A stretch of DNA of 64,000 nt from Luzula sylvatica (Eukaryota; Streptophyta; Magnoliopsida; Poales; Juncaceae), in the NCBI GenBank assembly GCA_946800325.1, contig OX326956.1, positions 14,239,167-14,303,166 of the forward strand. Direction: 5' to 3'. Every line of letters starts with the position of its first letter. The first letter of the stretch is position 1. Below the pieces are notes generated by a model, which did no database searches, had not been told where the DNA came from, and worked only from the letters and a program-made list of their open reading frames with translations. A program made the translations under genes and the position numbers. Of the stretch, positions 38,178 to 49,703 are shown piece after piece.

Positions 38178-41100
38178 TTTTTTTTAAATGTCAAAATTGA
38201 AGTGTAACAAAAGAAAAATACTCAATTTTCATTTTGTACTCAAAATACTCCATATTAGAAGACTAACACGCACAAATTTCAATTGTTTCAAAAAAATTTG
38301 AAAAATGCAAAAACCGAAGTCTAACACCTTCAAATTAATCAACTATGTTATTTTTTAAAAACAATGTTAAAATTGAAGTGTAACACGTGTAAAATACTCA
38401 ATTTTATTCTCGTACTCAAAATACTCCATAATTAAAGACTAACAAACACAAATTTCATTTTATTCAAAAATTTCTTAAAAATACAAAAATTAAAGTCTAA
38501 CACTTTCGAAAAATTCAATCAAGATATTTTTTCCAAAAATGTTCAAATTGAAGTGTAAAAAATCAAAGTACTCAATGTTCGTGTCGTACTAAAAATACTC
38601 CGTAATTGAAGACTAACACACACAAATTTTATTTTTTTTTTAAAAAATTCATTAAAATACACAAACTGAAGTCTAACACCTTCGAAAAATTCAATAAAGA
38701 TATTTTTTTTAAATTGGTAAAATTTAAGTGTAACAGAAGCAAAATACAAAATTTTCATGTCGTACTCAAAATACTCCGTAATCTAAGAATAACACACACA
38801 AATTTCATTTTTTTCAAAATTTCTTCAAATTGCAAAAAAAAAAGTCTAACACCTTCGAAAAATTCAATCAACATATTTTTTTTAAAATGTCAAAATTGAA
38901 GTGTAACAAAAGCAAAATACTCAATTTTCATTTAGTACTCAAAATACTCCATATTAGAAGACTAGCACGCACAAATTTCCATTGTTTCAAAAAAAATTGA
39001 AAAATGCAAAAACAGAAGTCTAATACCTTCAAATTAATCAACTATGATATTTTTTAAAAACAATGTTAAAATTGAAGTGTAACACATGTAAAATACTCAA
39101 TTTTCATCTCGTACTCAAAATACTCCGTAATTAAAGACTAACACACACAAATTTCGTTTTATTCAAAAAAAAAATTTAAATGCAAAAATTAAAGTCTAAC
39201 ACCTTCGAAAAATTCAATTAATATATTTTTTTCAAAAAATGTTGAAATTGAAGTGTAACAAAAGCACAATACTCAATTTTTATTTCGTACTCAAAATACT
39301 CCGTAATTGAGGACTAACCCACACAAATTTCACTTTTTTCAAAAATTTTTGAAAAATGCAAAAACAGAAATCTAACACTTTCAAAAAAATCAATTATGAT
39401 ATTATTTTTTTTTAAATGTTAAAATTCAAGTGTAACACATGCAAAATACTCAATTTTCATGTCGTACTCAAAATACTCCGTAATTAAAGACAAACACACA
39501 CAAATTTCATAAAAATGCAAAAACTGAAGTCTAACACCATCGAAAAACTCAATTATGAAGTTTTTTAGAAATTTTAAAATTGAAATGTAACACAAGAAAA
39601 ATGCTCAATTTTCATGTCGTACTCAAAATACTACGTAATTGAAGACTAACACACATAAATTTAATTTTTTTCAAAATTTTTTGAAAAATGAAAAATCAGA
39701 AGTCTAACACCTTCAAAAAAATCAATTATCATATTTTTCTAATAAAATGTTAAAATTGAAGTGTAACACATGCAAAATACTCAATTTTCATATCGAACTC
39801 AAAATGCTCCGTAATTAAAGACTAACACACACAAATTTCATTTTTTTCAAAAATTTCTTAAAAATGCAAAAACTGAAGTCTAACACCTTCGGAAAATTCA
39901 ATTATGATATATTTTTTTAAATTTTAAAATTGAAATGTAACACAAGCAAAATGCTCAATTTTCGTGCCGTACTCAAAATACTCCGTAATTGAAGACTAAC
40001 ACACACAAATTTCAATTTTTTCAAAAAGTTCTTAAAAACGCAAAAAGAAGAAGTCTAACACCTACAAAAAATTCAATTGTGATATTTTTTTTTAAATGGT
40101 AAAATAGAAATGTAATACAAGCAAAATACTAAATTTTCATGTCGTACTCCAAATACTCCGTAATTCAAGACTATGATACACAAATTTCAATTTTTTCCAA
40201 AATTTCTTAAAAATGCAAAAACAGAAGTCGTACCTTAAAAAAATTCAATTATGATATTTTTTTAAAAAAATGTTAAAATTGAAGTGTAACACAAGCAAAA
40301 TACTCAATTTTCATGTCATACTCAAAATACTCCGTAATTGATGACTAATATACGGAAATTTCAATTTTTTCCAAAATTTCTTAAAAATGCAAAAACAGAT
40401 GGCCAACACCTTCAAAAAATTCAATTATGTTATTTTTTTTTAAATGGTAAAATTGAAGTGTAACACAAGCAAAATACTCAATCTTCATGTCGTACTCAAA
40501 ATACTTCGTAATTAAAGACTAACACACACAAATTTCATTTTTATCAAAAATTTCTTAAAAATGTAAAAATTAAAGTCCAACACCTTCGAAAAATTCAATC
40601 AAGAAATTTTTTCAAAAAATGTTAGAATTGAAGTGTAACAAAAGCCAAATAATCAATTTTTGTGTCGTACTCAAAATACTCCGTAATTGAAGACTAACAC
40701 ACACAAATTTCATTTTTTTTTAAAAATTTCTTAGAAATGCAAAAACTGAAGTCTAACACCTTCGAAAAATTCAATGAAGATATTTTTTTTTAAAATGGTA
40801 AAATTTAAGTGTAACAGAAGCAAAATACTAAATTTTCATGTCGTTCTCAAAATACTCCGTAATCTAAGAATAACACACACAAATTTCAATTTTTTGAAAC
40901 ATTTCTTCAAATCGAAAAAACAGAAGTCTAACACCTTCGAAAAATTCAATCAAGATATTTTTTTTAAAAATCTTGAAATTGAAGTGTATCAAAAGCAATA
41001 TACTCAATTTTCAGTTCGTACTGAAAATACTCCTTAATTGAAAACTAACACACACAAATTTCAATTTTTTCAAAAATTTCTGAAAAATGCAAAAACAAAA

Positions 41101-41989
41101 GTCCAACACCTTCAAAAAAATCAAATATCATATTTTATAAAAAAAAAATGTTGAAATTGAAGTGTAACACAAGGAAAATACTCAATTTTCATGTCGTACT
41201 CAAAATACTCCGTAATTGAAGACTAACGAACACAAATTTCATTTTTTTCAAAAATTTCTTAAAAATGCAAAAATTGAAGTCTAACACCTGCGAAAAATTC
41301 AATTATGATATTTTTTCAAAAAATGTTAAAATTGAAGTGTAACAAAAGCAAAATACTCAATTTTCGTGTCGTACTCAAAATACTCCGTAATTGAAGACGA
41401 ACCTACGCAAGTTTCAATTTTTTCAAAAAATTCTTAAAAATGCAAAAACAGAATTCTAACACCTTCAAAAAATTAAATTATGATATTTTTTAAAAAAATG
41501 TTAAAATTGAAATGTAATACAAGAAAAATACTCAATTTTCATGTCGTATTCAAAATACTCCGTAATTGAAGACTACAACAAACAAGTTTCAATTTTTTCA
41601 AAAAATTCTTAAAAATGCAAAAACAGAAGTCTAACACCTTCAAAAAATAAAAATTATGATATATTTTTTTTAAATGTTAAAATTGAAATGTAATACAAGC
41701 AAAATACTCAATTTTCATGTCGTACTCAAAATACTCCGTAATTAAAGACTAACGTACACAAATTTCAATTTTTTCAAAAATTTCTGAAAAATGCGTTTTC
41801 ATGTTGAAATTGAAGTTGTAACACAAGAAAAATGCTCCGTAATTATAGACTATCGCACATAAATTTCAAAAAATTCAATTATGATATTTTTTTTTAAATG
41901 TTGAAATTGAAGTGTAACACAAGGAAAATACTCAATTTTCATGTCATACTCAAAATTCTCCGTAATTGAAGACTAACACACAAAAATTT

Positions 41990-42108
41990 CACCCCCCACC
42001 CCACACCACCCCACACCCCCACCACCACCACCCCCCACCACCCCACACCCCACACTCCACACCCCACACCCCCACACCCCCACCCCCCACCCCCGGGTGG
42101 TGGGGGTG
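41990..42108. repeat. C-rich block with a terminal fold-back
   Basis: The satellite unit is cut at ATTTCA and replaced by CCCCACACC-like sequence. At the right end it turns into a G-rich inverted copy (CCCCACCCCCGGG then GGTGGGGGTGGGG). Could be a real microsatellite or a sequencing/assembly fill-in. Confidence 0.9.
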
Positions 42109-42768
42109 GGGCGTTCGAACGAACTATGTTCCGAATTGTGTGTTGACAGTTTTGTCTCATATTGATTATCCGGTAATTAATGACATGATCTGAGATTAGT
42201 GGTATTTAATCTCATATCTGGAAGAGAGACAGTGTTGGATTCTTCATCTTGTTCCTCAAGCTAAGAAACCATTAGAAAAGAGAGAAATAGAGAATTGTTC
42301 CATAATTCTATATTCAAGCAAGTTTACGTGTAGATATTCTAGGAGGATTTACGCATAACCGGAAGACAATAACTCGAGGTGGATACGAGTAGAGAGATCT
42401 CAATTGAGATCTTGTATTGTGATCCAAGGAGAGCAAGAACGAGCAAGGTCGGATCTTAACCGGAGAAATTCCGGTTGTATACGACAAAAGAAGCTTCAAA
42501 CTAGGTGTCGAATCACGCGGGCGTCGGACGTGCGTGTTGCCGGAATCGAAGCAAAGAATAAAGCAACTACTCAAGAATCAACCATTCTCCGCGATCAATT
42601 TCACGTGGTATGATTATCTATGAATTAATAGTTAATTTTATAGGACTAGTTGCATAATATGATTCATGTCATTGAACGGACGACGTGGTCCTCGGGATCG
42701 GGTCGGACCGGGCCTCACAATCCGCCGCGAGGGGCTCGGTAGTGACGCCGATACCCAATAGCATATAT
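42109..42768 (+). mobile_element. Right part of an LTR of the TGAA...CA family
   Basis: Starts with GCGTTCGAACGAAC, the palindrome of the LTR at 15367-15808. It ends with CTCGGGATCGGGTCGGACCG then GGCCT, closely matching the end of the solo LTR at 19602-20575 (read on minus). A plausible terminal CA lies near 42768. The left part is absent here. Whether it is the other half of 15367-15808 is inference. Confidence 0.55.
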
Positions 42769-42789
42769 GACAGAAGTTTGAGATTTTCA

Positions 42790-43200
42790 CGAATTAATAG
42801 AGTTCGAAGCAATTATTTTCACAAAAGGAGTTGAATAGGCATCGTAGATGGAAAAAGCAAATGAGTAGTAGATGCTTTGAGCATAAATGCGGTAAGTTGA
42901 ATGCCATTATAATGCAGCACGTAGATGGAGTTTAATGTATGCACTTGGAGATTTAGAATTGGAGGCCTCACTTGGTTAATCGCGAGGATATTTATCGGTG
43001 TTATTGGATACAATCCAAGTTGGTAACAAAGATTAACGAAACATATATAGGTCACGAATCTGAGAGGTTGGTGCATGATGAAGTTGCTCGAGGTAGCGAA
43101 TTTAAATTTAAAATTGCAAGTGATTGTCCTATTTGTTTCGTGGAACATTGTGTGTACGTGATGATCGTCAAATGGGATCTGTCAAATAGATTTTGTTAGA
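42790..43200 (+). pseudogene. Gypsy pol scrap (RNase H end to integrase start)
   Basis: Translated pieces resemble plant chromovirus pol: a VVDALS stretch like VADALSR at the end of RNase H near 42860, and DEVARGSEFKFKIAS, like the region before the integrase zinc finger, near 43077-43130. Several stops and shifts separate them. Short and decayed. Confidence 0.45.
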
Positions 43201-43376
43201 GGGATTGCGAGGTAGGGATGTGGTCACGATGTGTATGAATGATCGTGGGCCGTTTGAAGACATTTGCTTACTTTATACGAATGGGGGTCTCTACCAAACT
43301 CGATTTCTCGCTCTCGAAATCCATGGTTTTGTTTCCTGATTCTTCTTCGTATTCTTAAGATGACTAAGCATTAGGT

Positions 43377-43877
43377 TTAGAAAATCTTCACTGCAACATT
43401 TTATCAAACACAAAAGTTGTAAAGACTGACAAAGACCTGGATATTAAATTGGGCGGGTGATCAAACAGAAGAAATACAAACCTTGGGGTTTTGTACATTT
43501 GGGATCCATTGGTACTAGTTCTTCCCCTTTCTTGCTAGAACCTAAAAATAAATTCACAGAATAATAACCATTAAAAGAATTAAAAAGAAATTAGATACTG
43601 CTTTTTCACATAAAAAACTTTTACTCTCGTAATGAGATAACATATACAAAAAATAAAATCATATGCAAACGATAAACAGTCAAAATCGCACATCTGAATT
43701 TAAATCTAAGAACAAAAGTTACAAAAGAATCGAGGATTCAAACAAAATTAAGCAAGAAGAAAGGACTATACCTGATGGCTGGTACGGGCGAGATACAGAG
43801 TTATTATGCCTTCGCTCCTTTCGTCTCTTACTACTCGCCGATCGTCTATCATCTCCCTCGCCATTGTTACCGCTCAC
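43377..43877 (-). CDS. Possible small three-exon gene, 59 codons, start codon GTG
   Basis: Exons on minus: 43772-43877, 43482-43541 and 43377-43390, with GT-AG borders and matching phases (106, 60 and 14 bp; total 60 codons with TAA). The frame starts GTG AGC GGT AAC, reading (M)SGNNGEGDDRRSASSKRRK, then a basic stretch, then KKGEELVPMDPKCTKPQ and VKIF. If GTG was once ATG, the gene has lost its start. The first ATG on the transcript (43864-43862, in a good AACAATGGC context) lies in another frame and ends at a stop in exon 2. A TATA-like TATAAAA is about 170 bp upstream. The product is small, basic and of unknown function. Confidence 0.4.
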
Positions 43878-44044
43878 AAACTCCGATCAGTTATCAAGAT
43901 TCACTATTATTATGTGGAGCTAATTTGGGGTTTGGTTGTTATATGAGCAATTGTTAGATCTGTGAGGCAGGAAAAGTGAGCAAGAGAAAGAGATGGAGGA
44001 AGAGAAGAAGAGAGAATGTATCTACTCTACTATGAGGATCGGGG

Positions 44045-44051
44045 TTTTATA
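44045..44051 (-). promoter_or_regulatory. TATA-like box upstream of the small gene
   Basis: On minus, CTGTATAAAACCCCG is followed by a pyrimidine-rich leader (TTCTCTCTTCTTCTCTTCC), as in plant core promoters. It supports transcription on minus toward 43877. Confidence 0.45.
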
Positions 44052-44196
44052 CAGACTCTGTGTGTCATAGACTCATAGGCTCTGAGAGACAAGTGTCGCT
44101 GTAAGATTGGATGGAGAATCAACGCAGCTGCGTTGCGCCATTAGCGGGGAACGGAGGAAGTTGAGAGCGCTGATATTTGTTGGGTTGAATTTTTAA

Positions 44197-45366
44197 GAAA
44201 AATGTTGCTCCTCCCCCACTTGTCCCCTAGCATTCTTGATGTGCTGGCACAGTATTAATCCGTAACACTGTGTTAAACCGTAACGCGAATTTGATAAAAA
44301 TTTCATACTTATGGGTTAACACGTGTTAATTCTTGAATTAACAGTTATAAAATTTTCATTAAGGAAAATTAGTAGATGTTATGGTTGATAAAATGTGTAA
44401 ATATCACTCAAAAATTCTCCAATTAACATGTGAAAACAACATGTGTAAATATCACTCAACTATTAATCCGTAATTAACATGTATTAAGTGTAAATCGACA
44501 GTAATTAATCAAATGTTAATGTATATATAACAGTAATTAACAACAATATCACTCAAACAGTTTTTTATTAACAATAAATAACAACAAAATTCACAACAGT
44601 AAACAATATCACTTAAAAAATCACACTTTAATTAACACTTAATACACAATTACAATCCAATTAACAGATACCAATTAACACAAGTAAACTTAAAGAATTA
44701 CATTTCAATTAACACTTAATACACAAATTACATCTCCCAATTAACAGCCCTGAAAAATCCCTGAAAATTACAAAAAAACCCCTGAAAATTACAAAAAAGT
44801 CCTTGAAAATCACAGAAAAGCCGCTGAAAAATTACAGAAAAGCTCCTGAAAATAGAAATTAACAGCAGTTAACAAAAATTAGCAGGAAATAGCAGGAATT
44901 ACCAGTAATTACCAAGAATTAACAGGAATTAACAGGAATTACCCCAAGAATTTACTGGAATTACCAGGAATTACCAGGGATTTACCAAAAAAACATGAAT
45001 TATCAGCAAAAACTCGAATTTAAGCAAAAAAATAACCAAAAAGTCGAATCTAAGCAAGAAATTAACAAAAAAACTCGAATCTAAGCAAGAATTAACAAAA
45101 AAAACTCGAATCTAAGTAAGAAAATAACAAAAAAACGCGAATCTAAGCAATAATTAACAAAAAAAACTTGAATCTAACCAAGGAAATAACAACAAAACTC
45201 GAATCTAAGCAAGAAAATATTTAAAAAACTCGAATCTTAGCAAGAAATCAACAAAACAACCCGAATCTAAGCAAGAAAACGAACAAAAAACGAATTTCGT
45301 AACCTCTTCTTCTTCGAAAATCTTGCAAAACAAGAAGATTAGGGTTTAGGGTTGCCGTCGGCTGTG

Positions 45367-45409
<43 letters not shown>

Positions 45410-45606
45410 GGCGGCTGTGGAATGAGAGGAGAGAGAAAAAAAATAGGGTTTGTAATTTTATATATATGGGTCGGATCTAGCAATTAACACGCATGCCCGT
45501 TAAGCCCAAAGTCCGATTAGCCATATAGGTGGAAGAAAAAATGATGTTATCAATTAACACATCAAGACATGTGGGGGACAAAAGAGGAGTATGTACATCA
45601 TCACTC
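44197..45606. mobile_element. Mutator-like non-autonomous element, copy 2
   Basis: Perfect 9-bp duplication AATTTTTAA at 44188-44196 and 45607-45615. Ends are GAAAAATGTTGCTCCTCCCC (left) and GAGTGATGATGTACATACTC (right, read inward). The interior has repeats of CCCTGAAAATTACA, AATTACCAGGAATTA and ACTCGAATCTAAGCAAGAAA, then (GA)n at about 45368-45410 and GCGGCTGTGG...AATAGGGTTT, shared with 5990-7489. No transposase. Confidence 0.88.
45368..45410. repeat. (GA)n microsatellite
   Basis: About 40 bp of GA repeats in the right part of the Mutator-like element, at the same place as a shorter run in its sister near 7240. Confidence 0.9.
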
Positions 45607-45615
45607 AATTTTTAA

Positions 45616-46559
45616 TTGGGCTTTTTTCAGTATTTCAATTGTTTAATTAGGATGTACACACAGTTTCTCATATCAACTTATCTCAGTGCTTTTCCAATTG
45701 GGCTCTTTTCAGGAGAAGAGATAGTTGTGAGTTGAAATTCGAAAAAAAAAAAAAAAAAAAAACAAACAAACTACGACCAAAGGATAGGTCAATCATAATA
45801 AGTTAATGAGATGTACTAACCCAAATTACTATATTAACATCTCGGAAGCTTGTATTGACATAAAAATAATATATTCCAATTAAAATAGTATATCATCGTT
45901 AAGAATTTATCCAAATTATTATTTTTCATTCAACTCTGTGAATATTCTTGTACTACATCGTAATAATAATTTTGACAATTATATTATGATATGTGTGAAA
46001 ATTTAGAACATTTATTATTCGTTGATTTCTTACGTACTCATTATTTTACATTAAAATTTGACCATTTTATTTATTTATTTATAATATATTCATGGAAGTG
46101 GGACTTAGAACCCTTTTCATAGTCCTATAAAAAAAAATTGAGCATTTTTTATGATCACCTTACATTATTTATAATCTCACGTCAGACAAATTATATTCAA
46201 TTATATATCATTTCATCAACATACGTGATCAAATTTGATTATAAATAGAAGACGAACAATCATACATAAAATGTTAATAATTAATATTTAACTTTATAAA
46301 ACAAATACAACGTATATTAAAGTATATTAATGGCAATTTAACTTTAATTATAAAAATCCATCATATATATCCCCTTAAATCTTCTCTTCATTTTGACATA
46401 TATATATTAGCATAGTTTTGTTATAACATTATGTCTAATTTGAATTTATGAAAATATTAACTAAGAAAATACAATGCATATGACATTATGTTAATAATAA
46501 TTTAATATAAAAATAAAGTGGGTGAAAACTTATTAATACGTGTGTTATGATAAAGTATG
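45616..46559. other. AT-rich intergenic DNA, no gene recognised
   Basis: Contains an A20-type run near 45746. Long AT-rich stretches carry only short open frames. Nothing supported. Confidence 0.5.
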
Positions 46560-46728
46560 CGGTAAAGCTCAAGCCACTCCCTCCCTCCCTCCCATATCTC
46601 CTCCCTAGGGTGGCTGACATGTGGGTCCCACATATATTAATTTTTGTGAAAATGGGTGTGGGGTCCACATGTCAGTGACCTAGGGAGGGAATTTGGGAGT
46701 GAGGGAGGGAGGGACTGTAGCATCGCCC
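46560..46728. mobile_element. Short Mutator-type MITE, nearly a full hairpin
   Basis: Perfect 9-bp duplication TAAAGTATG at 46551-46559 and 46729-46737. The right end read inward is GGGCGATGCTACAGTCCCTC, pairing with the left end CGGTAAAGCTCAAGCCACTC and then with CCCTCCCTCCC/GGGAGGGAGGG and CATGTGG(G)TCCCACA arms. At 169 bp, almost the whole element can fold on itself. Confidence 0.88.
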
Positions 46729-46737
46729 TAAAGTATG

Positions 46738-47902
46738 ACATCACAAAACATTTATAACTCATATTTTAACATTTATTATTTGTCATAATATATAGATAAA
46801 CTTATTTTTTATAAATATAAAAAATATATATATAATAATGGTCATCAATGTATATATTGCTTATAGTATAATTTTAACAAGTATAATTTGGGAAGATATT
46901 TTAGGTTTTTCTTAAGTTTCAAAAATTATAAATGATCTTATGCACATTAATCGAAAAATAATTAAAAAATTAACACCATAACTTTACTAAGAGGAAATAT
47001 AATTGGAAATTATTTCAAAATTATAATTATATGGTACTTTTAAATTTTTTGTTTCAACATTAATAGTCATATTTGATTTATGTTTTCTAAGTTCAAAATA
47101 TGAGTTGTGTTATGATCAAGCTAAACTATAACGTTTCATTTTAATTCATTTCTTAAACAATTAATACAATTTTTTTAACAAAAACACAACTATGATCTAC
47201 TTAATATTATTTATGATTTAAAACTGGTAGTTTCACAAATTTAATGATAATATTTGGAATCCAATTATTTAAATATTGATTATTTCGCATTGTATTTCTT
47301 ATATTATATTTCCATAAATTCAAACTTCATAAAATGTTATGTTGCGGCTTTTAATATAAGTGTAAAAAAAAAAAAAATTAATAGCATACTTTTTTGTAGA
47401 CTTTTAAACTTATAGTTGTAAAATACTACTAACTTTTGATTTTTATTCTTTGAAAGTATAAATATAAACAAATATGTATCATGAAACTAGATTCATAAAG
47501 TGATAATGAACGTGCCTGGTGCGCTACTTTTATCTAGAATAAAAAATCAGAAAAAATTAATATGAAATCATCAAAATCCAGAAAATGTAGCATGATACTT
47601 ATACACTGTACTAGAAATGCCGAAACGGAACGAGGGTACCATCTAGTAAGAGTTAAATATATTACAAACAAAGCAACTACAGGCATATGGAAATTATTAT
47701 TATTATTCTCTTCATTTTTATTCCATGTAAAAACATGGATGATTATTTGACTCAATAGTACACACAAATAAGTAGGAACTTGGTTTTGCATATGGAAATC
47801 AAACTCTTCCAATCAGAAAAAAAATCAACTAACAATATTGTAATTTATGAAATCAATAGAAACAATTCGTTACGATAATTAAAAATAAATATAAGCATTT
47901 AC
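46738..47902. other. AT-rich DNA downstream of the broken lipid-transfer gene
   Basis: A short last exon of the lipid-transfer gene may lie here on minus (for example after an AG near 47806), but no exon can be fixed. Otherwise I see nothing. Confidence 0.4.
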
Positions 47903-49167
47903 CTCCGCATTTATAGCCAATAGGGCGATCAGCGAGGTTGCACCGTTTAGGAATGGTCATGGCTACCTCAGGCTTGACACCGGCAGTTTTTGCCGTGTTG
48001 GACAATACGAGGGCACATAAACATGCTGGATTTTCAGCGAGAGTGTACTGTACTTGAGCGCAGCACGATGGTACTGCTTGTGGGTCTTCTGCCCGTATCA
48101 TGCACGGCACCAATTTGAGAGCCATACGGTCTGGAGTGTTAGAATTTGGGCTTCATTTGATTAGAGATATTTGTGGGGTTTTAGTTTGGGAGATAGATAT
48201 CAAAAAGATAAAAACTTTATATTGCTACAGTACACACACGCCGAGAGAGAATGGAAAGAGAGTCATGGCTCTTCTTTCTTTTATTCACTCACACAACAGG
48301 AAATATGGAATTTTTTTATTATCCTCTTAATTTGATAAACGTACATGATCTCTTTAAATAGAGATTAATAAACATCCCTTAAATACACCTTTTCAACCAT
48401 ACATCGTATTTATCTAAATTCTAGATACTTCTAATTAAATAGACACCTATTTATTTTTAATATACATCCTCTTTGGACACCTAATTAATTATTAATCCTG
48501 CCCCAAATTATAAATAATATTATTAAATAAAATATTAAAAACATTAATTTCAATACTCCCCCTTAATGTTTTTTTTCGTTATTTTTTTTTCTCGATACTC
48601 CCCCATGATATTTTTTCCGTCACGCTCGTCTATTTTTTTTTTAAAACTCCTTTTTTTTTTAATCGGCTTTTTTTCGAATCGTCCTTTTTTCGGATCATCT
48701 TTTTCGAATTGCCTTTTTCCGAATCTTCTTTTCGGATAGTTTTTATTTTCGAATCGTCTCCTTTCTTCGTCATGCCCATACCATCGATAATTTCTTTTTC
48801 TTCTAATATTTTCCATAGATCATGCGAGATCAAATTACCCCCGTGATAATTCTCCAAAAAATTAGTTTTTTTTCCATCGAAATTGAGTTGCAAAATTTGT
48901 AGGAACCCGAACATACCGTCTTGGGTTGTCGTGGCCTTCTCCTACTCCAAATTTCTGCTGAACTCGATAAATCGGTAATGAGTTGTGAAGTTCGTGTGAG
49001 CCCAAGTACGTAACCTTCTTGGTTGTCTTGGTGACTCCTTCTTCGACTTCTACTAAACTCGATAATTCGGAAATGAGTTGTGAAGTTCGTGTGAGCCCAA
49101 GTACGTAACCTCTTTGGTTGTCTTGGTGACTCCTTCTCCGACTTCTACTAAACTCGATAACCGTATT

Positions 49168-49198
<31 letters not shown>

Positions 49199-49703
49199 TA
49201 ACTGTCGCTCGATAACCGCCGCTCGATAATCGTCGCTTTAGATAACCGTCGATCGATAACCTTGGCTCTGGTACCATGTTAGAATTTGGGCTTCATTTGA
49301 TTAGAGATATTTGTGGGGTTTTAGTTTGGGAGATAGATATCAAAAAGATAAAAACTTTATATTGCTACAGTACACACACGCCGAGAGAGAATGGAAAGAG
49401 AGCCATGGCTCTTCTTTCTTTTATTCACTCACACAACAGGAAATATGGAATTTTTTTATTATCCTCTTAATTTGATAAATGTACATGATCTCTTTAAATA
49501 GAGATTAATAAACATCCCCTAAATACACCTTTTCAACCATACATCGTATTTATCTAAATTCTAGATACTTCTAATTATTAATTTCAATATGGAGAACCCT
49601 TACCGCATTCTCCTCCCGCAATGGCACTCTCTGGTACTGATATAAATGCAAATAGCAAAAATGAAACAAGGAAAGGGACAAAGAATTTCTTTTTTGGATA
49701 CAG
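47903..49703 (-). pseudogene. Lipid-transfer protein gene split by an LTR retrotransposon
   Basis: Minus strand. The first part (about 49703-49595) encodes a signal-peptide-like segment (KKKFFVPFLVSFLLFAFISV, ending SAIA) and GGECGKG. After removal of the insert at 48137-49589 and one copy of TGGAG, the frame continues through MALKLVPC, SCCAQVQYTL, ACLCALVL, PKRC and IGYKCG to a GTAAATG donor at 47903. All eight cysteines of the plant non-specific lipid-transfer/seed storage fold are present in order (C, C, CC, CxC, C, C). No ATG opens the frame; the position is CTG (49703-49701), so the start is lost or lies in another exon. The family carries lipids in the cell wall space. Exon 2 was not found. 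Confidence 0.8.
48137..49589 (-). mobile_element. Short non-autonomous LTR retrotransposon (TRIM-like)
   Basis: LTRs at 48137-48555 (419 bp) and 49277-49589 (313 bp) are nearly identical; the second lacks about 106 bp near its outer end. The target duplication TGGAG (48132-48136, 49590-49594) is perfect. On minus, a primer-binding-like TGGTACCAGAGCC directly follows the LTR end ...TCTAACA, and a polypurine tract AAGGGGGAG precedes the other LTR. The 0.7-kb interior has no gag or pol and carries a 95-bp tandem duplication (GAGTTGTGAAGTTCG at 48980 and 49075). Confidence 0.92.

Larger units (their letters stand above)
22955..41985 (+). repeat. Main satellite array, period about 175 bp
   Basis: The landmark CAATTTTCATGTCGTACTCA recurs every 172-177 bp (for example 23831, 24006, 24178, 24354). 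After removing two transposons about 14.9 kb remains, or roughly 85 units. The unit contains, in order, ACTCAAAATACTCCGTAATT, GAAGACTAACACACACAAAT, AAAATGCAAAAACAGAAGTC and TAACACCTTC. Divergence between units is moderate. The period is in the range of plant centromeric or subtelomeric satellites, but location cannot be inferred from this alone. Confidence 0.97.

Noticed and set aside
23167..41037. Many open frames of 60-100 codons within the satellite (Lys/Asn/Phe-rich)
   Set aside because: They repeat with the satellite period, differ between units and exist only because the unit lacks stops in one frame.
22955..41985. CENP-B box in the satellite unit
   Set aside because: No match to the TTCG....A..CGGG pattern was seen in the consensus.
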